Below, one piece after another: positions 1 to 6,594 of a stretch of 19,228 nt of DNA. Position numbers and translations under genes: made by a program. The stretch lies in contig DGOS01000090.1 in assembly GCA_002390155.1 (NCBI GenBank), positions 1-19,228 of the forward strand, written 5' to 3'. The DNA comes from Hyphomicrobiaceae bacterium UBA4460. Its GTDB lineage: Bacteria > Pseudomonadota > Alphaproteobacteria > Rhizobiales > Methyloligellaceae. Positions within the stretch are counted from its first letter, which is position 1. Each line of letters begins with the position of its first letter. The notes below the pieces were generated by a model. The model made no database searches and was not told the origin of the DNA. It saw nothing but the letters and a program-made list of their open reading frames with translations.

Positions 1-131
1 TCATCGTGCTCGACTACGGCAAGAAGATCGCCGACGACACGCCTCGGCAAGTGCGTGACGACCCGCAGGTGATCGCCGCCTATCTTGGCGTACCGGAAGA
101 GGACGTTGCGGGTTCGGGGGCGCGCCCATGA
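1..131 (+). CDS. livG: LivG-type branched-chain amino acid ABC transporter ATPase, C-terminal end (partial)
   Basis: Only the last 42 codons are present (frame from base 3, stop TGA at 129-131). The visible peptide contains VLDYGKKIADDTP, then VRDDPQVIAAYLG, which is the usual C-terminus of LivG-like ATPases: the strand after the H-loop ('...DYGKxIAxGTP') and the 'dP.ViaAYLG' tail. LivG is one of the two ATPases that power uptake of branched-chain or related amino acids through LivHM. All ATPase motifs lie upstream of the window. The stop overlaps the livF start in ATGA, which points to translational coupling. The family is clear from the tail and from the neighbouring genes; the substrate cannot be told. 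Confidence 0.85.
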   Translation, partial: IVLDYGKKIADDTPRQVRDDPQVIAAYLGVPEEDVAGSGARP

Positions 132-877
132 GCGAATCCCTCCTTGAACTCGACGACGTGACGGCCTGCTACGGACGGCTGCCGGTGCTGCATGGCGTGA
201 GTCTCGACGTCAAGCCTGGCGAGATCGTCGCGCTGATCGGCGCCAACGGAGCCGGCAAGACTACCACCATGATGACGATCTGCGGCCGGCCGCGCGCGAG
301 CCAAGGCCGGATCGTGTTCGACGGCAAAGACATTACCCAATTGCCGACACATGACATCGCGCGGCTGCGCATCGCGCAGTCGCCGGAAGGACGCCGCATC
401 TTTCCGCGCATGACGGTGATGGAGAACCTGCAAATGGGCGCCATCATCGCCGACGATCCAGGCGGCTTCGATGCCGACCTGGAGCGGGTGCAGGCGCTCT
501 TTCCAGTGCTGAAGACGCGCGCCGACCAGCGCGGCGGCACGCTGTCCGGCGGCGAGCAGCAAATGTTGGCCATCGCCCGCGCGCTGATGGGCCGCCCCAG
601 GCTTCTGCTTCTGGATGAGCCGTCCCTCGGCTTGGCACCGCTCGTGGTCAAGCAGATCTTCGAGGCTATTGCGGAGCTCAACGCGCAAGGCCTCACCGTG
701 TTCCTGGTCGAGCAGAACGCCTATCAGACGCTCAAGATCGCTACCCGCGGCTATGTAATGGTCAACGGGCGCATCACGATGTCCGGCAGCGGCCAGGCAC
801 TTCTGGAGCGGCCGGAGGTGCGCGCGGCGTATCTGGAGGGCGATACCGCCAAGTTGAAGGAGACGAACGGGACATGA
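128..877 (+). CDS. livF: LivF-type branched-chain amino acid ABC transporter ATP-binding protein
   Basis: A complete 249-residue ABC ATPase. Visible motifs are Walker A GANGAGKT (38-45), the Q-loop around Q84 (AQSPEGRRIF, typical of LivF), the signature LSGGEQQ (139-145), Walker B LLLLDEP (159-165, with D163 and catalytic E164) and the LVEQN element (193-197), which in LivF replaces the usual H-loop histidine region. It should work on the cytoplasmic face as the partner of LivG, hydrolysing ATP to drive amino acid import. LivF proteins are usually about 235 residues, so this one has a slightly long C-terminus ending in KETNGT. The start overlaps the livG stop by four bases and its own stop overlaps the next start in the same way. 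Substrates of this family vary (branched-chain amino acids, amides, urea). Confidence 0.95.
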   Translation: MSESLLELDDVTACYGRLPVLHGVSLDVKPGEIVALIGANGAGKTTTMMTICGRPRASQGRIVFDGKDITQLPTHDIARLRIAQSPEGRRIFPRMTVMENLQMGAIIADDPGGFDADLERVQALFPVLKTRADQRGGTLSGGEQQMLAIARALMGRPRLLLLDEPSLGLAPLVVKQIFEAIAELNAQGLTVFLVEQNAYQTLKIATRGYVMVNGRITMSGSGQALLERPEVRAAYLEGDTAKLKETNGT

Positions 878-1251
878 GTGCGCTCGCTCCATCCATCGCG
901 CCGTGGCTCTCGGACGACGGGCTTGGCGTCTTCCTCGTGCTCACGCTGATTCTCGGCGGCGGTGCGGCCTATCTCGCAGGACGGGGCCTGGCCGGCACCT
1001 GGCGACCACTGTGGCGCGTCTTCTTCTATACGGCGCTGCTCGCATGCGCCGTGCGCTTTTTCCACTACGCGCTGTTCGATGGCGCGCTGCTCTCCCCCTA
1101 CTACTATCTTGTCACCTATGCGGTGCTGCTTGCGGCGGCCCTGCTCGGCTTCCGCGTCATGCGTACGACGCAGATGGTGACGCAATATCGTTGGCTCTAC
1201 GAGCGGACGAGCCCCCTCACTTGGCGCGCGCGGAACGCACCACTAAGTTAG
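874..1251 (+). CDS. Small three-helix membrane protein inside the liv operon
   Basis: A 125-residue protein starting in the ATGA overlap with the livF stop. Three hydrophobic segments are visible at about 17-36, 45-68 and 76-96. Between them are basic or aromatic stretches (RGLAGTWRPLWR, RFFHYALFDG), and the cytoplasmic-looking tail MRTTQMVTQYRWLYER is basic. There is no signal peptide and no known catalytic motif. The start is supported by the overlap; no other in-frame Met precedes the first helix. Its position between livF and the binding-protein gene suggests it belongs to the transporter unit, perhaps as an accessory or assembly subunit, but that is inference. It resembles the short membrane proteins annotated as DUF6867 beside liv genes in Hyphomicrobiales; I give that name from memory and have not checked it. 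Confidence 0.8.
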   Translation: MSALAPSIAPWLSDDGLGVFLVLTLILGGGAAYLAGRGLAGTWRPLWRVFFYTALLACAVRFFHYALFDGALLSPYYYLVTYAVLLAAALLGFRVMRTTQMVTQYRWLYERTSPLTWRARNAPLS

Positions 1252-1280
1252 GGCAGCCGAGGCTTGGAAGGAGATTCCCA

Positions 1281-2414
1281 ATGACCCGTCTGACAGGGCT
1301 GATTGCCGTTCTGTGTGCAAGCCTCACGCTCGCCGCTTGTGGCGAGCCGGACGACCCCAACGTCACGACGATCGGCGTAGCAGGGCCGGTCACGGGGCAA
1401 TACGCCTCCTTCGGCACGCAGATGACCAACGGTGCGGACCTCGCGATCGCCGACATCAATGCGGCGGGCGGCGTGCTCGGCAAAACGCTCAAAGCCGAAA
1501 TCGGCGACGATGCCTGCGATCCGAAACAGGCCGTGGCCGTGGCAAATCAGATGGTCGGCGCCGGCGTGCCCTTCATTGCCGGGCATTTTTGCTCGGGGTC
1601 ATCCATCCCCGCCTCGAACGTTTACGGAGACAGCGCGGTGATCATGATCTCGCCGGCCTCGACCAGTCCCGCGCTGACCGATAGCCGCGCTGGACCGAAC
1701 ATTTATCGCGTGGTCGGGCGCGACGATCAGCAAGGCGGCATTGCCGGTGCGTACCTCGCCAAGAATTTCGGCGACAAGAACATCGCCATCATCGACGACA
1801 AGACGGCGTACGGCAAAGGCCTGGCCGACGAGGTCAAGAAGGCGCTCAACGCGGCCGGCACCCAGGACGTCCTGAACGAGTCCTACACCGCCGGCGAAAA
1901 AGACTATTCGGCGCTGGTCTCCAAGCTGAAGCAGGCGGGCGTCGACGTGGTGTATGTGGGCGGCTATCACACCGAGGCTGGCCTCATCCTGCGGCAGATG
2001 CGCGATCAGGGCATGGACGCGGTGCTGATGGGCGGCGACGCACTGGTCACGCAGGAATATTGGTCCATCACCGGACCTGCGGGCGAAGGAACGCTCATGA
2101 CCTTCTCCCCCGACCCGCGGAAGAATCCCGCCGCGGCCGAGGTCGTCGCCCGCTTCGAGGAGAAGGGCGTCGAGCCGGAGGGCTATGTGCTCTACACCTA
2201 TGCCGCGATCCAAGCCTGGGCGGAAGCCGCCAAGAAGGCCGGTACTACCGACGCTGCGGCCGTGGTCAAGGCTCTCAACGGCAACGCCTTCGACACCGTG
2301 ATCGGCGAATTGCGCTTCGACGCGAAGGGCGATCCCAACCTGCCGCCATACGCGGTCTATCGCTGGTCGAACGGCGCCTACGAGCAGATCGGCGACAAGG
2401 CGCCCGCGGGCTAG
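1281..2414 (+). CDS. Branched-chain amino acid ABC transporter substrate-binding protein (LivK/LivJ type)
   Basis: A 377-residue periplasmic binding protein of fold type I. The AAGGAG ribosome binding site at 1268-1273 fixes the start at ATG 1281, not the longer open frame upstream. Residues 1-19 are a signal sequence, and LAAC at 17-20 fits a lipobox, so the mature protein may be lipid-anchored at C20. The body has the family pattern: GPVTGQYASFG (35-45), ADINAAGGVLGK (57-68), C79 and C104 at the places of the conserved LivJ/LivK disulfide, and the ligand-binding stretch GHFCSGSSIPAS (101-112) followed by SPASTSP. It should deliver substrate to the LivFGHM-type importer encoded upstream. The gap after the previous gene is 29 bases, so it is probably in the same transcript. 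The exact ligand is unknown. Confidence 0.93.
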   Translation: MTRLTGLIAVLCASLTLAACGEPDDPNVTTIGVAGPVTGQYASFGTQMTNGADLAIADINAAGGVLGKTLKAEIGDDACDPKQAVAVANQMVGAGVPFIAGHFCSGSSIPASNVYGDSAVIMISPASTSPALTDSRAGPNIYRVVGRDDQQGGIAGAYLAKNFGDKNIAIIDDKTAYGKGLADEVKKALNAAGTQDVLNESYTAGEKDYSALVSKLKQAGVDVVYVGGYHTEAGLILRQMRDQGMDAVLMGGDALVTQEYWSITGPAGEGTLMTFSPDPRKNPAAAEVVARFEEKGVEPEGYVLYTYAAIQAWAEAAKKAGTTDAAAVVKALNGNAFDTVIGELRFDAKGDPNLPPYAVYRWSNGAYEQIGDKAPAG

Positions 2415-2424
2415 CCGCGCTAGC
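2410..2424. terminator. GCTAGC inverted repeat spanning two convergent stop codons
   Basis: Two copies of GCTAGC (2410-2415 and 2419-2424) separated by CGC can form a six-pair hairpin with a three-base loop. The stop of the binding-protein gene (2412-2414) lies in the left arm and the stop of the convergent minus-strand gene (2420-2422) in the right arm. On the plus strand a pyrimidine-rich stretch follows (CTCTTCTTCGCC), but there is no real U-tract. It may be a weak bidirectional terminator or a 3' end stabiliser. Confidence 0.35.
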
Positions 2425-2632
2425 TCTTCTTCGCCTTAGCTTCCTCGGCCTTGAACTGGGCCTCGAGCTCTTCTTCGAACTTCACCAGGTCTTCCGGCAG
2501 GGGCATGCCGAAGGCACGCATCTCGTTGAGCTTCTCGCGAACCTGCAGGTAAAGCTCGTGCCGATCCTCGGGTTGGTTCTCCATCTGATTGATGAGAAGG
2601 GCGAGTTCCGCCTTGAGATCGTCAAATGCCAT
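2420..2632 (-). CDS. Small charged helical protein of unknown function (70 aa)
   Basis: The start is set by a strong AAAAGGAGG ribosome binding site (minus strand, about 2643-2651) ten bases before the ATG at 2630-2632; the open frame runs further upstream but without such a site. The 70-residue product is soluble, highly charged and predicted helical throughout: MAFDDLKAELALLINQMEN, then a short PEDRHEL turn, then a helix from about 25 to 42, a GMPLPEDL break, and a Glu/Lys/Ala-rich C-terminal helix (51-70) ending AKAKKS. It has no Cys or His cluster and no membrane segment. I do not recognise a named family. It converges on the liv operon with only five bases between stops and is divergent from the next membrane protein gene, so it is probably a single-gene transcript. 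Confidence 0.75.
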   Translation of the reverse strand: MAFDDLKAELALLINQMENQPEDRHELYLQVREKLNEMRAFGMPLPEDLVKFEEELEAQFKAEEAKAKKS

Positions 2633-2744
2633 GATGCAACTGCCTCCTTTTCGACCGGGCGGCGGATCGGACCATAAACCACGGAACGCAGCAAGCCTTG
2701 CGGCCTGAGTGGATTGCAGTCCGGCCGTTTCCCTTGCATAGTCC

Positions 2745-2768
2745 TCCCTCACGAGAGGGTCGGAGGGA
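2745..2768 (+). promoter_or_regulatory. Possible alternative hairpins around the ribosome binding site of the next gene
   Basis: The segment TCCCTC at 2745-2750 can pair with GAGGG at 2755-2759 (loop ACGA), or with GAGGGA at 2763-2768, which is part of the GGAGGG ribosome binding site of the gene starting at 2778. The two pairings exclude each other, so one structure exposes the site and the other hides it. The stems are short (5 and 6 pairs) and could be chance in purine/pyrimidine-rich DNA. Confidence 0.25.
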
Positions 2769-2777
2769 CAGCGGCAA

Positions 2778-3266
2778 ATGGAACGGGTAACTTTCACCAA
2801 GGCGGTCGGCTTCGTGCTTGCCGCGGCCTTCGCCATCGTTATCGGGGTCTGCATGTGGGCGCTGATGGTCGGCGACTTCATGAATACGGTCATGAACCAG
2901 CAGACTCAGCACACGGTCCGCATTGTCGGCTTCGCAGGGATGCTGGCCGCGCTCATCACCTGGTGGTGCCAGCGCTACACCGCCCGGCGCGGGTTCGTCG
3001 TCCGCACGCTGTTTGCACTCTTTATCTTCATCGTGGCGTTCTGCAGTTTCGGCGGCCTGCTCCGCTTCATCTACATTCACGCCACCTATCCGAGCCAGCA
3101 GGATTGGTCGCTTGGGGGCATGTATCTGGCCTCGCTGAACGACTTCTACACCTTCCTGCTCGACATGATGATCCCGCCCCGCCCGGGCTATCTGGGGCTT
3201 GCGCTGGCGGCGGCCATCTATGTTTCCCTGTTCGGGACCCGCGAGCCGAAGACTGTTGAAATTTAA
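2778..3266 (+). CDS. Four-helix membrane protein of unknown function
   Basis: A 162-residue protein with a good GGAGGG ribosome binding site (2762-2767) ten bases before ATG 2778. Hydrophobic segments are visible at about 9-31, 48-65, 74-98 and 138-153. Between the third and fourth is a roughly 40-residue polar and aromatic loop (HATYPSQQDWSLGGMYLASL, then NDFYTFLLDMMIPPRPG) that probably faces the periplasm or lies along the membrane. A WWCQRYTARRG turn after helix 2 is basic and likely cytoplasmic. No catalytic motif or known transporter signature is seen and I do not recognise the family. It lies alone between the divergent small gene and purB, 95 bases before purB. A poor promoter-like pair (TTGCAG at 2714, CATAGT at 2737, 17 bases apart) lies upstream but is not convincing. 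Confidence 0.8.
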   Translation: MERVTFTKAVGFVLAAAFAIVIGVCMWALMVGDFMNTVMNQQTQHTVRIVGFAGMLAALITWWCQRYTARRGFVVRTLFALFIFIVAFCSFGGLLRFIYIHATYPSQQDWSLGGMYLASLNDFYTFLLDMMIPPRPGYLGLALAAAIYVSLFGTREPKTVEI

Positions 3267-3324
3267 GCTTTTTGGCGCGTTCGCATTTGAGCCTGTCCCG
3301 CGTTCTGCTAGACCTTCCTTGTCG

Positions 3325-3342
3325 CCGGACGCGCACGTCCGG
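3325..3342 (+). promoter_or_regulatory. GC-rich hairpin just upstream of purB
   Basis: CCGGACG (3325-3331) and CGTCCGG (3336-3342) form a perfect seven-pair stem with the four-base loop CGCA, ending 19 bases before the purB start. Five flanking bases on each side (ACCTT 3312-3316, AAGGT 3345-3349) can extend the pairing across internal gaps, and would then bind part of the weak AAAGG ribosome binding site of purB. It lacks a U-tract, so it is more likely a leader structure than a terminator. No known regulatory RNA family is recognised. Confidence 0.35.
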
Positions 3343-3361
3343 GAAAGGTTGACCGACCCGC

Positions 3362-4654
3362 ATGATCCCGCGCTATAGCCGCTCGCAGATGGCTGCCATC
3401 TGGGAGCCCGAGAACAAATTCCGCATCTGGCTTGAGATTGAGGTCACCGCCGCCGAGGCCATGGCCGAGCTCGGCCTGATCCCGAAGGAGGCGGCGGAGG
3501 CGGCGCGGACGCGCGGCGGGTTCGACATCGAGCGGATCGACGCCATCGAGGCGGAGGTGAAGCACGACGTCATCGCCTTCCTCACCTCGGTCGCCGAGCA
3601 TGTCGGGCCAGAGGCACGCTTCCTCCACGCCGGCCTCACTTCCTCCGACGTGCTCGACACCTGCTTCAACGTGCAGCTCACCGAAGCCGCCGACATTCTC
3701 ATTGCCGATCTGGACAACCTGCTCGCCGCGCTGAAGACGCGCGCCTATGAGCACAAGGACACGATCACCGTGGGCCGCAGCCACGGCATACACGCCGAGC
3801 CCACGACGTTCGGGCTGAAGCTGGCGCAAGCCTATGCGGAGTTCGCGCGCAACCGCGAGCGCATGGTGCGCGCCCGCGAGGAGGTCGCGACCTGCGCCAT
3901 TTCGGGCGCGGTGGGGACGTTCGCCCATGTGGACCCGCGGGTTGAAGCTTACGTGGCCGACAAACTGGGTTTGAGGCCGGAGCCGGTCTCCACCCAAGTC
4001 ATCCCGCGCGACCGGCATGCCGCCTATTTCGCCACGCTCGCGGTGATCGCAAGTTCCGTGGAGCGGCTCGCCACTGAGATCCGCCATTTGCAGCGGACCG
4101 AGGTGCTCGAGGCAGAGGAGTTCTTCTCCGAAGGCCAGAAGGGTTCCTCGGCCATGCCGCATAAGCGCAATCCCGTGCTGTCGGAAAACCTAACGGGCCT
4201 CGCCCGCATCGTGCGCGGCTATGCACTGCCGGCGCTGGAGAATGTGGCGCTGTGGCACGAGCGGGATATTTCGCACTCCTCCGTGGAGCGCATGATCGGC
4301 CCCGACGCCACGGTGACGCTCGACTTCGCGCTGGCCCGCCTCACCGGCCTCATCAAGGGGCTCGTGGTCTATCCGGAACGCATGCGCGCCAACATGGACC
4401 GCTTAGGCGGGCTCATCCATTCCCAGCGCGTGCTACTGGCGCTGACCAATGCAGGGGTCTCCCGCGAGGACGCCTACCGGCTCGTCCAGCGCAACGCCAT
4501 GAAGGTCTGGCAGGAGAACAAGGACTTTCTCTCAGAGCTTTTGGCCGACGCGGACGTAACCCGCGCACTTTCGGAAGATGCGATCCGCGATCAATTCGAT
4601 CTCGGCTATCACACCAAGCACGTGGACGACCTCTTCGCCCGCGTGTTCGGCTGA
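3362..4654 (+). CDS. purB: Adenylosuccinate lyase
   Basis: A 430-residue enzyme of the fumarase/aspartase superfamily. It cleaves SAICAR to AICAR plus fumarate and adenylosuccinate to AMP plus fumarate, and works as a cytosolic homotetramer. Family landmarks are the N-terminus MIPRYSRSQMAAIWEPE, HAGLTSSDVLDT (89-100), GRSHGIHAEPTTFG (138-151, with the catalytic-region H141) and the signature loop GSSAMPHKRNP (261-271) holding the catalytic serine. The length matches bacterial PurB of the Bacillus type (about 430), not the longer E. coli type. The start at 3362 gives the usual N-terminus and is preceded only by a weak AAAGG. It stands alone, apart from purCSQL 2.6 kb downstream, and ends six bases from a convergent stop. 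Confidence 0.97.
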   Translation: MIPRYSRSQMAAIWEPENKFRIWLEIEVTAAEAMAELGLIPKEAAEAARTRGGFDIERIDAIEAEVKHDVIAFLTSVAEHVGPEARFLHAGLTSSDVLDTCFNVQLTEAADILIADLDNLLAALKTRAYEHKDTITVGRSHGIHAEPTTFGLKLAQAYAEFARNRERMVRAREEVATCAISGAVGTFAHVDPRVEAYVADKLGLRPEPVSTQVIPRDRHAAYFATLAVIASSVERLATEIRHLQRTEVLEAEEFFSEGQKGSSAMPHKRNPVLSENLTGLARIVRGYALPALENVALWHERDISHSSVERMIGPDATVTLDFALARLTGLIKGLVVYPERMRANMDRLGGLIHSQRVLLALTNAGVSREDAYRLVQRNAMKVWQENKDFLSELLADADVTRALSEDAIRDQFDLGYHTKHVDDLFARVFG

Positions 4655-4660
4655 CGCACG

Positions 4661-5125
4661 CTAGCGCACGCCGAAGGGGCGTCCCGGCCGCGTCTCGACT
4701 GTCCCACCGAGACGATCGTCTTCCGTCCCCGCATAGCCGCGCACGCCGTACTTCGTGTAATTGCCATTGCGGTCGTAATAGCGGCGCCCGCCATAGCCCC
4801 AAAAGCCCGGGGTGTAGCCATAAGGCGGCAAGGCCAGCGGCACGTTGTAGTCGTAGTCGTTCTCGTAGCCTTTGCGCACGGGAACGAAGCGCAGATAGCT
4901 GGTCCGCACGTAGCCCTTTCCGACCCGGCACCAGCCCTTCTTGCACGTCTTGGCGTCGACGACTTGCGACACGCCGATAAGGCCGAGAACCTTGGCGCCG
5001 GTATTCGGCGCGGCATGGATGCTGGCCGGCCGCTTGGCCACGGCGTTTGCCGCGTTGGCGGCGGCGGGCAGCATCAGGCCCGCAACGACGAAAACCAAAA
5101 GCCTGAAACCGAGGGCCTGGGGCAT
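4661..5125 (-). CDS. Exported SH3-like (SH3b) domain protein A
   Basis: A 154-residue protein read from ATG 5125, which gives a proper signal peptide (MPQALGFRLLVFVVAGLML, cleavage near AAANA at about 25). The open frame extends upstream but those residues are not signal-like. Residues about 33-80 form a bacterial SH3-type domain with the pattern ASIHAAPNTGAKVLGLI, then VVDAKTCKKGWCRV, then GKGYVRTSYLRF; C61 and C66 may form a disulfide. The rest is rich in Tyr, Gly, Pro and Arg (YGYTPGFWGYGGRRYYDRNG), a low-complexity tail seen in many exported alphaproteobacterial proteins. SH3b domains often bind cell-wall peptides, so a periplasmic role at the envelope is plausible but unproven. It follows protein B by 16 bases and probably shares its transcript. 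Confidence 0.82.
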   Translation of the reverse strand: MPQALGFRLLVFVVAGLMLPAAANAANAVAKRPASIHAAPNTGAKVLGLIGVSQVVDAKTCKKGWCRVGKGYVRTSYLRFVPVRKGYENDYDYNVPLALPPYGYTPGFWGYGGRRYYDRNGNYTKYGVRGYAGTEDDRLGGTVETRPGRPFGVR

Positions 5126-5141
5126 GAGCCGCGGGTAACCC

Positions 5142-5672
5142 CTATTCGTCGAGATCGACGCCCGAGGAGATAGCCTGGAGGTTGACGTCCTCGATCGGGC
5201 CCCCATCAGAGTAAGCGCCGCTGCCGCGAAAGATATGCGGCATATAGCGATAGCGGTTGCGCTCCTGCGCCATCATGAAAAAGCGCCGGCGATAGAAGGA
5301 CGGCGAGATGGCCGTGTAGGGCGGCATGTCGAAATACCAGTCGGCCTTGGGGTAATGGCCCGCGCGATACGGATAAGCCGGGAAGATCGGCCAGACTTCC
5401 GGCTCCAGAACGTAGGCCGAGGCCAACAGCAGTCCGCGCTGAACCGCATAGCCGCGATAGCCGTTCCAGATCAGACCGCACCAGCCGCCCTGGCAGCCTC
5501 GAACATCGACCAGCGCGCCCGCGGGCACGACGGCGATGCGCGCATATCCGGCGCCCGGCCCGTCGCGCAAGTTCAGCGAGACCGCCGTCTGCGCGTCGTC
5601 CGCCGACGCCGATGCCGTCGCGATCACGAGCCCTAGAAGGACGCCCGTGACGAGCCGGATGAAGGATCCCAT
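5142..5672 (-). CDS. Exported SH3-like (SH3b) domain protein B
   Basis: A 176-residue protein from ATG 5672, chosen because it gives a clean signal peptide (MGSFIRLVTGVLLGLVIATA, cleavage near SASA|DD at about 25) preceded by a G-rich GGGGGCGG; an ATG 13 codons upstream would put polar residues ahead of the signal. Residues about 30-82 form an SH3-type domain with the typical start VSLNLRDGPGAGYARIAVVP, then VDVRGCQGGWCGLIWNGYRGYA; the two Cys in GCQGGWC match the CKKGWC spacing of protein A. The C-terminal half is rich in Tyr, Pro and Arg (YPYRAGHYPKADWYFD, then YRRRFF). It is the first gene of the two-gene minus-strand unit. The shared SH3/GWC pattern suggests the two genes arose by duplication and have since diverged greatly. 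Confidence 0.82.
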   Translation of the reverse strand: MGSFIRLVTGVLLGLVIATASASADDAQTAVSLNLRDGPGAGYARIAVVPAGALVDVRGCQGGWCGLIWNGYRGYAVQRGLLLASAYVLEPEVWPIFPAYPYRAGHYPKADWYFDMPPYTAISPSFYRRRFFMMAQERNRYRYMPHIFRGSGAYSDGGPIEDVNLQAISSGVDLDE

Positions 5673-5746
5673 GCCGCCCCCAAAGTTCAGTCCTGAGGGC
5701 CAGTGTCGCATAGGACCACGGCACCGTCAGCCTCTCCTTGCGGCCC

Positions 5747-5767
5747 GGTCGGCTAAGGGCCCCGACC
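5747..5767. other. Hairpin between the aldolase gene and the SH3 pair
   Basis: GGTCGG (5747-5752) and CCGACC (5762-5767) form a six-pair stem with a nine-base loop in the 156-base gap 5673-5828. It lies about 60 bases after the aldolase stop on the minus strand. No U-tract follows, so an intrinsic terminator is doubtful. The same gap holds a direct repeat of GATGCAA at 5769-5775 and 5777-5783. No promoter was recognised with confidence. Confidence 0.25.
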
Positions 5768-5828
5768 TGATGCAAGGATGCAACGCTCTAAAATGCGCGA
5801 ATCGTTTGAAGGCGTTGCGGTGCCGAGC

Positions 5829-6587
5829 TTAAGAGCCCGGCGAAACCGCCGCGCGGGTCGCCTCAGCGGCGGACGACAGCCAGCCGGCATCGGTGCCGAC
5901 GGCAACGATGTCCCAGCCCTCTTCGATCCGGGGCTTGGCGAAGTCCGCGTCATTGCAGAAAATCAGGGTCATGACGGATTTCTCGCGGGCCTTTTTCAGG
6001 ACCTCCGTCATGGCCTCTTGAACCTCTTTGGCCCAGATATCGAGGCGCCCGGTGAGCGCCACGGAGAGGTCGTTGGGCCCGAAGCAGACCATGTCCACGC
6101 CCTCCAACGACAGTATCTCGTCGAGTTGATCGAGGGCGCCTTTGGTCTCGACCTGCGGACAGGCGATGGTGAAATCATTCGCCTCCGTGAAATAGTCGCC
6201 GCTGTAGCCGATCTTGGCCCGGTACGGCCCCCAGCTGCGCAAGCCCCGCGGCGGATACTTCACGGCCCGGACGAAGGCCTCCGCCTCCTCCACGTTATTG
6301 ATGAGCGGGCACATAATGCCTTGCGCGCCCGCATCCAGCGCCCGGCCCACGAGCCCGGGATCGTTGTTGGCCACGCGCACGATAGCGGGCAGCCCGGCTG
6401 CCTTGGCGGCGGTCAGGCAGGCCAGCAACGTCTCGTTGCCCCCTGCGCCATGTTGCTGGTCGAGGGTGACACAGTCCCAGCCGGCCTCGCCTGCCAGCTC
6501 GAGAGCAAGCGGGTTGTTCAACATCAGCCAGGCGTTGAACAGCGTCCGGCGCTCTTTGGCAGCTTGGCGGAACAGGTCCCGGGACAT
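5829..6587 (-). CDS. HpcH/HpaI-family class II (pyruvate) aldolase
   Basis: A 252-residue cytosolic enzyme of the HpcH/HpaI superfamily, which makes or breaks carbon bonds next to pyruvate using a divalent metal. AAGGA five bases before ATG 6587 fixes the start; the frame continues upstream only as a shadow of the DUF1476 gene. Motifs are GWDCVTLDQQHG (36-47, catalytic-type H46), IVRV with R71, ALDAGAQGIMCP (83-94, D85), the metal ligand E147 in CPQVET, and the second metal ligand D173 in GPNDLS. All the residues expected for activity are present. The substrate cannot be read from the sequence: relatives cleave 4-hydroxy-2-oxoheptanedioate or 2-keto-3-deoxy sugar acids, and others are of unknown function. 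It follows DUF1476 by seven bases and is probably cotranscribed with it. Confidence 0.9.
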   Translation of the reverse strand: MSRDLFRQAAKERRTLFNAWLMLNNPLALELAGEAGWDCVTLDQQHGAGGNETLLACLTAAKAAGLPAIVRVANNDPGLVGRALDAGAQGIMCPLINNVEEAEAFVRAVKYPPRGLRSWGPYRAKIGYSGDYFTEANDFTIACPQVETKGALDQLDEILSLEGVDMVCFGPNDLSVALTGRLDIWAKEVQEAMTEVLKKAREKSVMTLIFCNDADFAKPRIEEGWDIVAVGTDAGWLSSAAEATRAAVSPGS

Positions 6588-6594
6588 GGTGTCC

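Noticed and set aside
80..892. 270-codon open frame antisense to livF
   Set aside because: It overlaps a complete ABC ATPase with all motifs; no support for a second product.
903..1280. Upstream extension of the binding-protein frame, overlapping the small membrane protein
   Set aside because: The signal peptide and AAGGAG site place the start at 1281; the extension is Arg-rich shadow sequence.
5769..5783. Direct repeat GATGCAA-G-GATGCAA as an operator
   Set aside because: Only two 7-base copies, no promoter located beside them and no known regulator with this site; likely chance.
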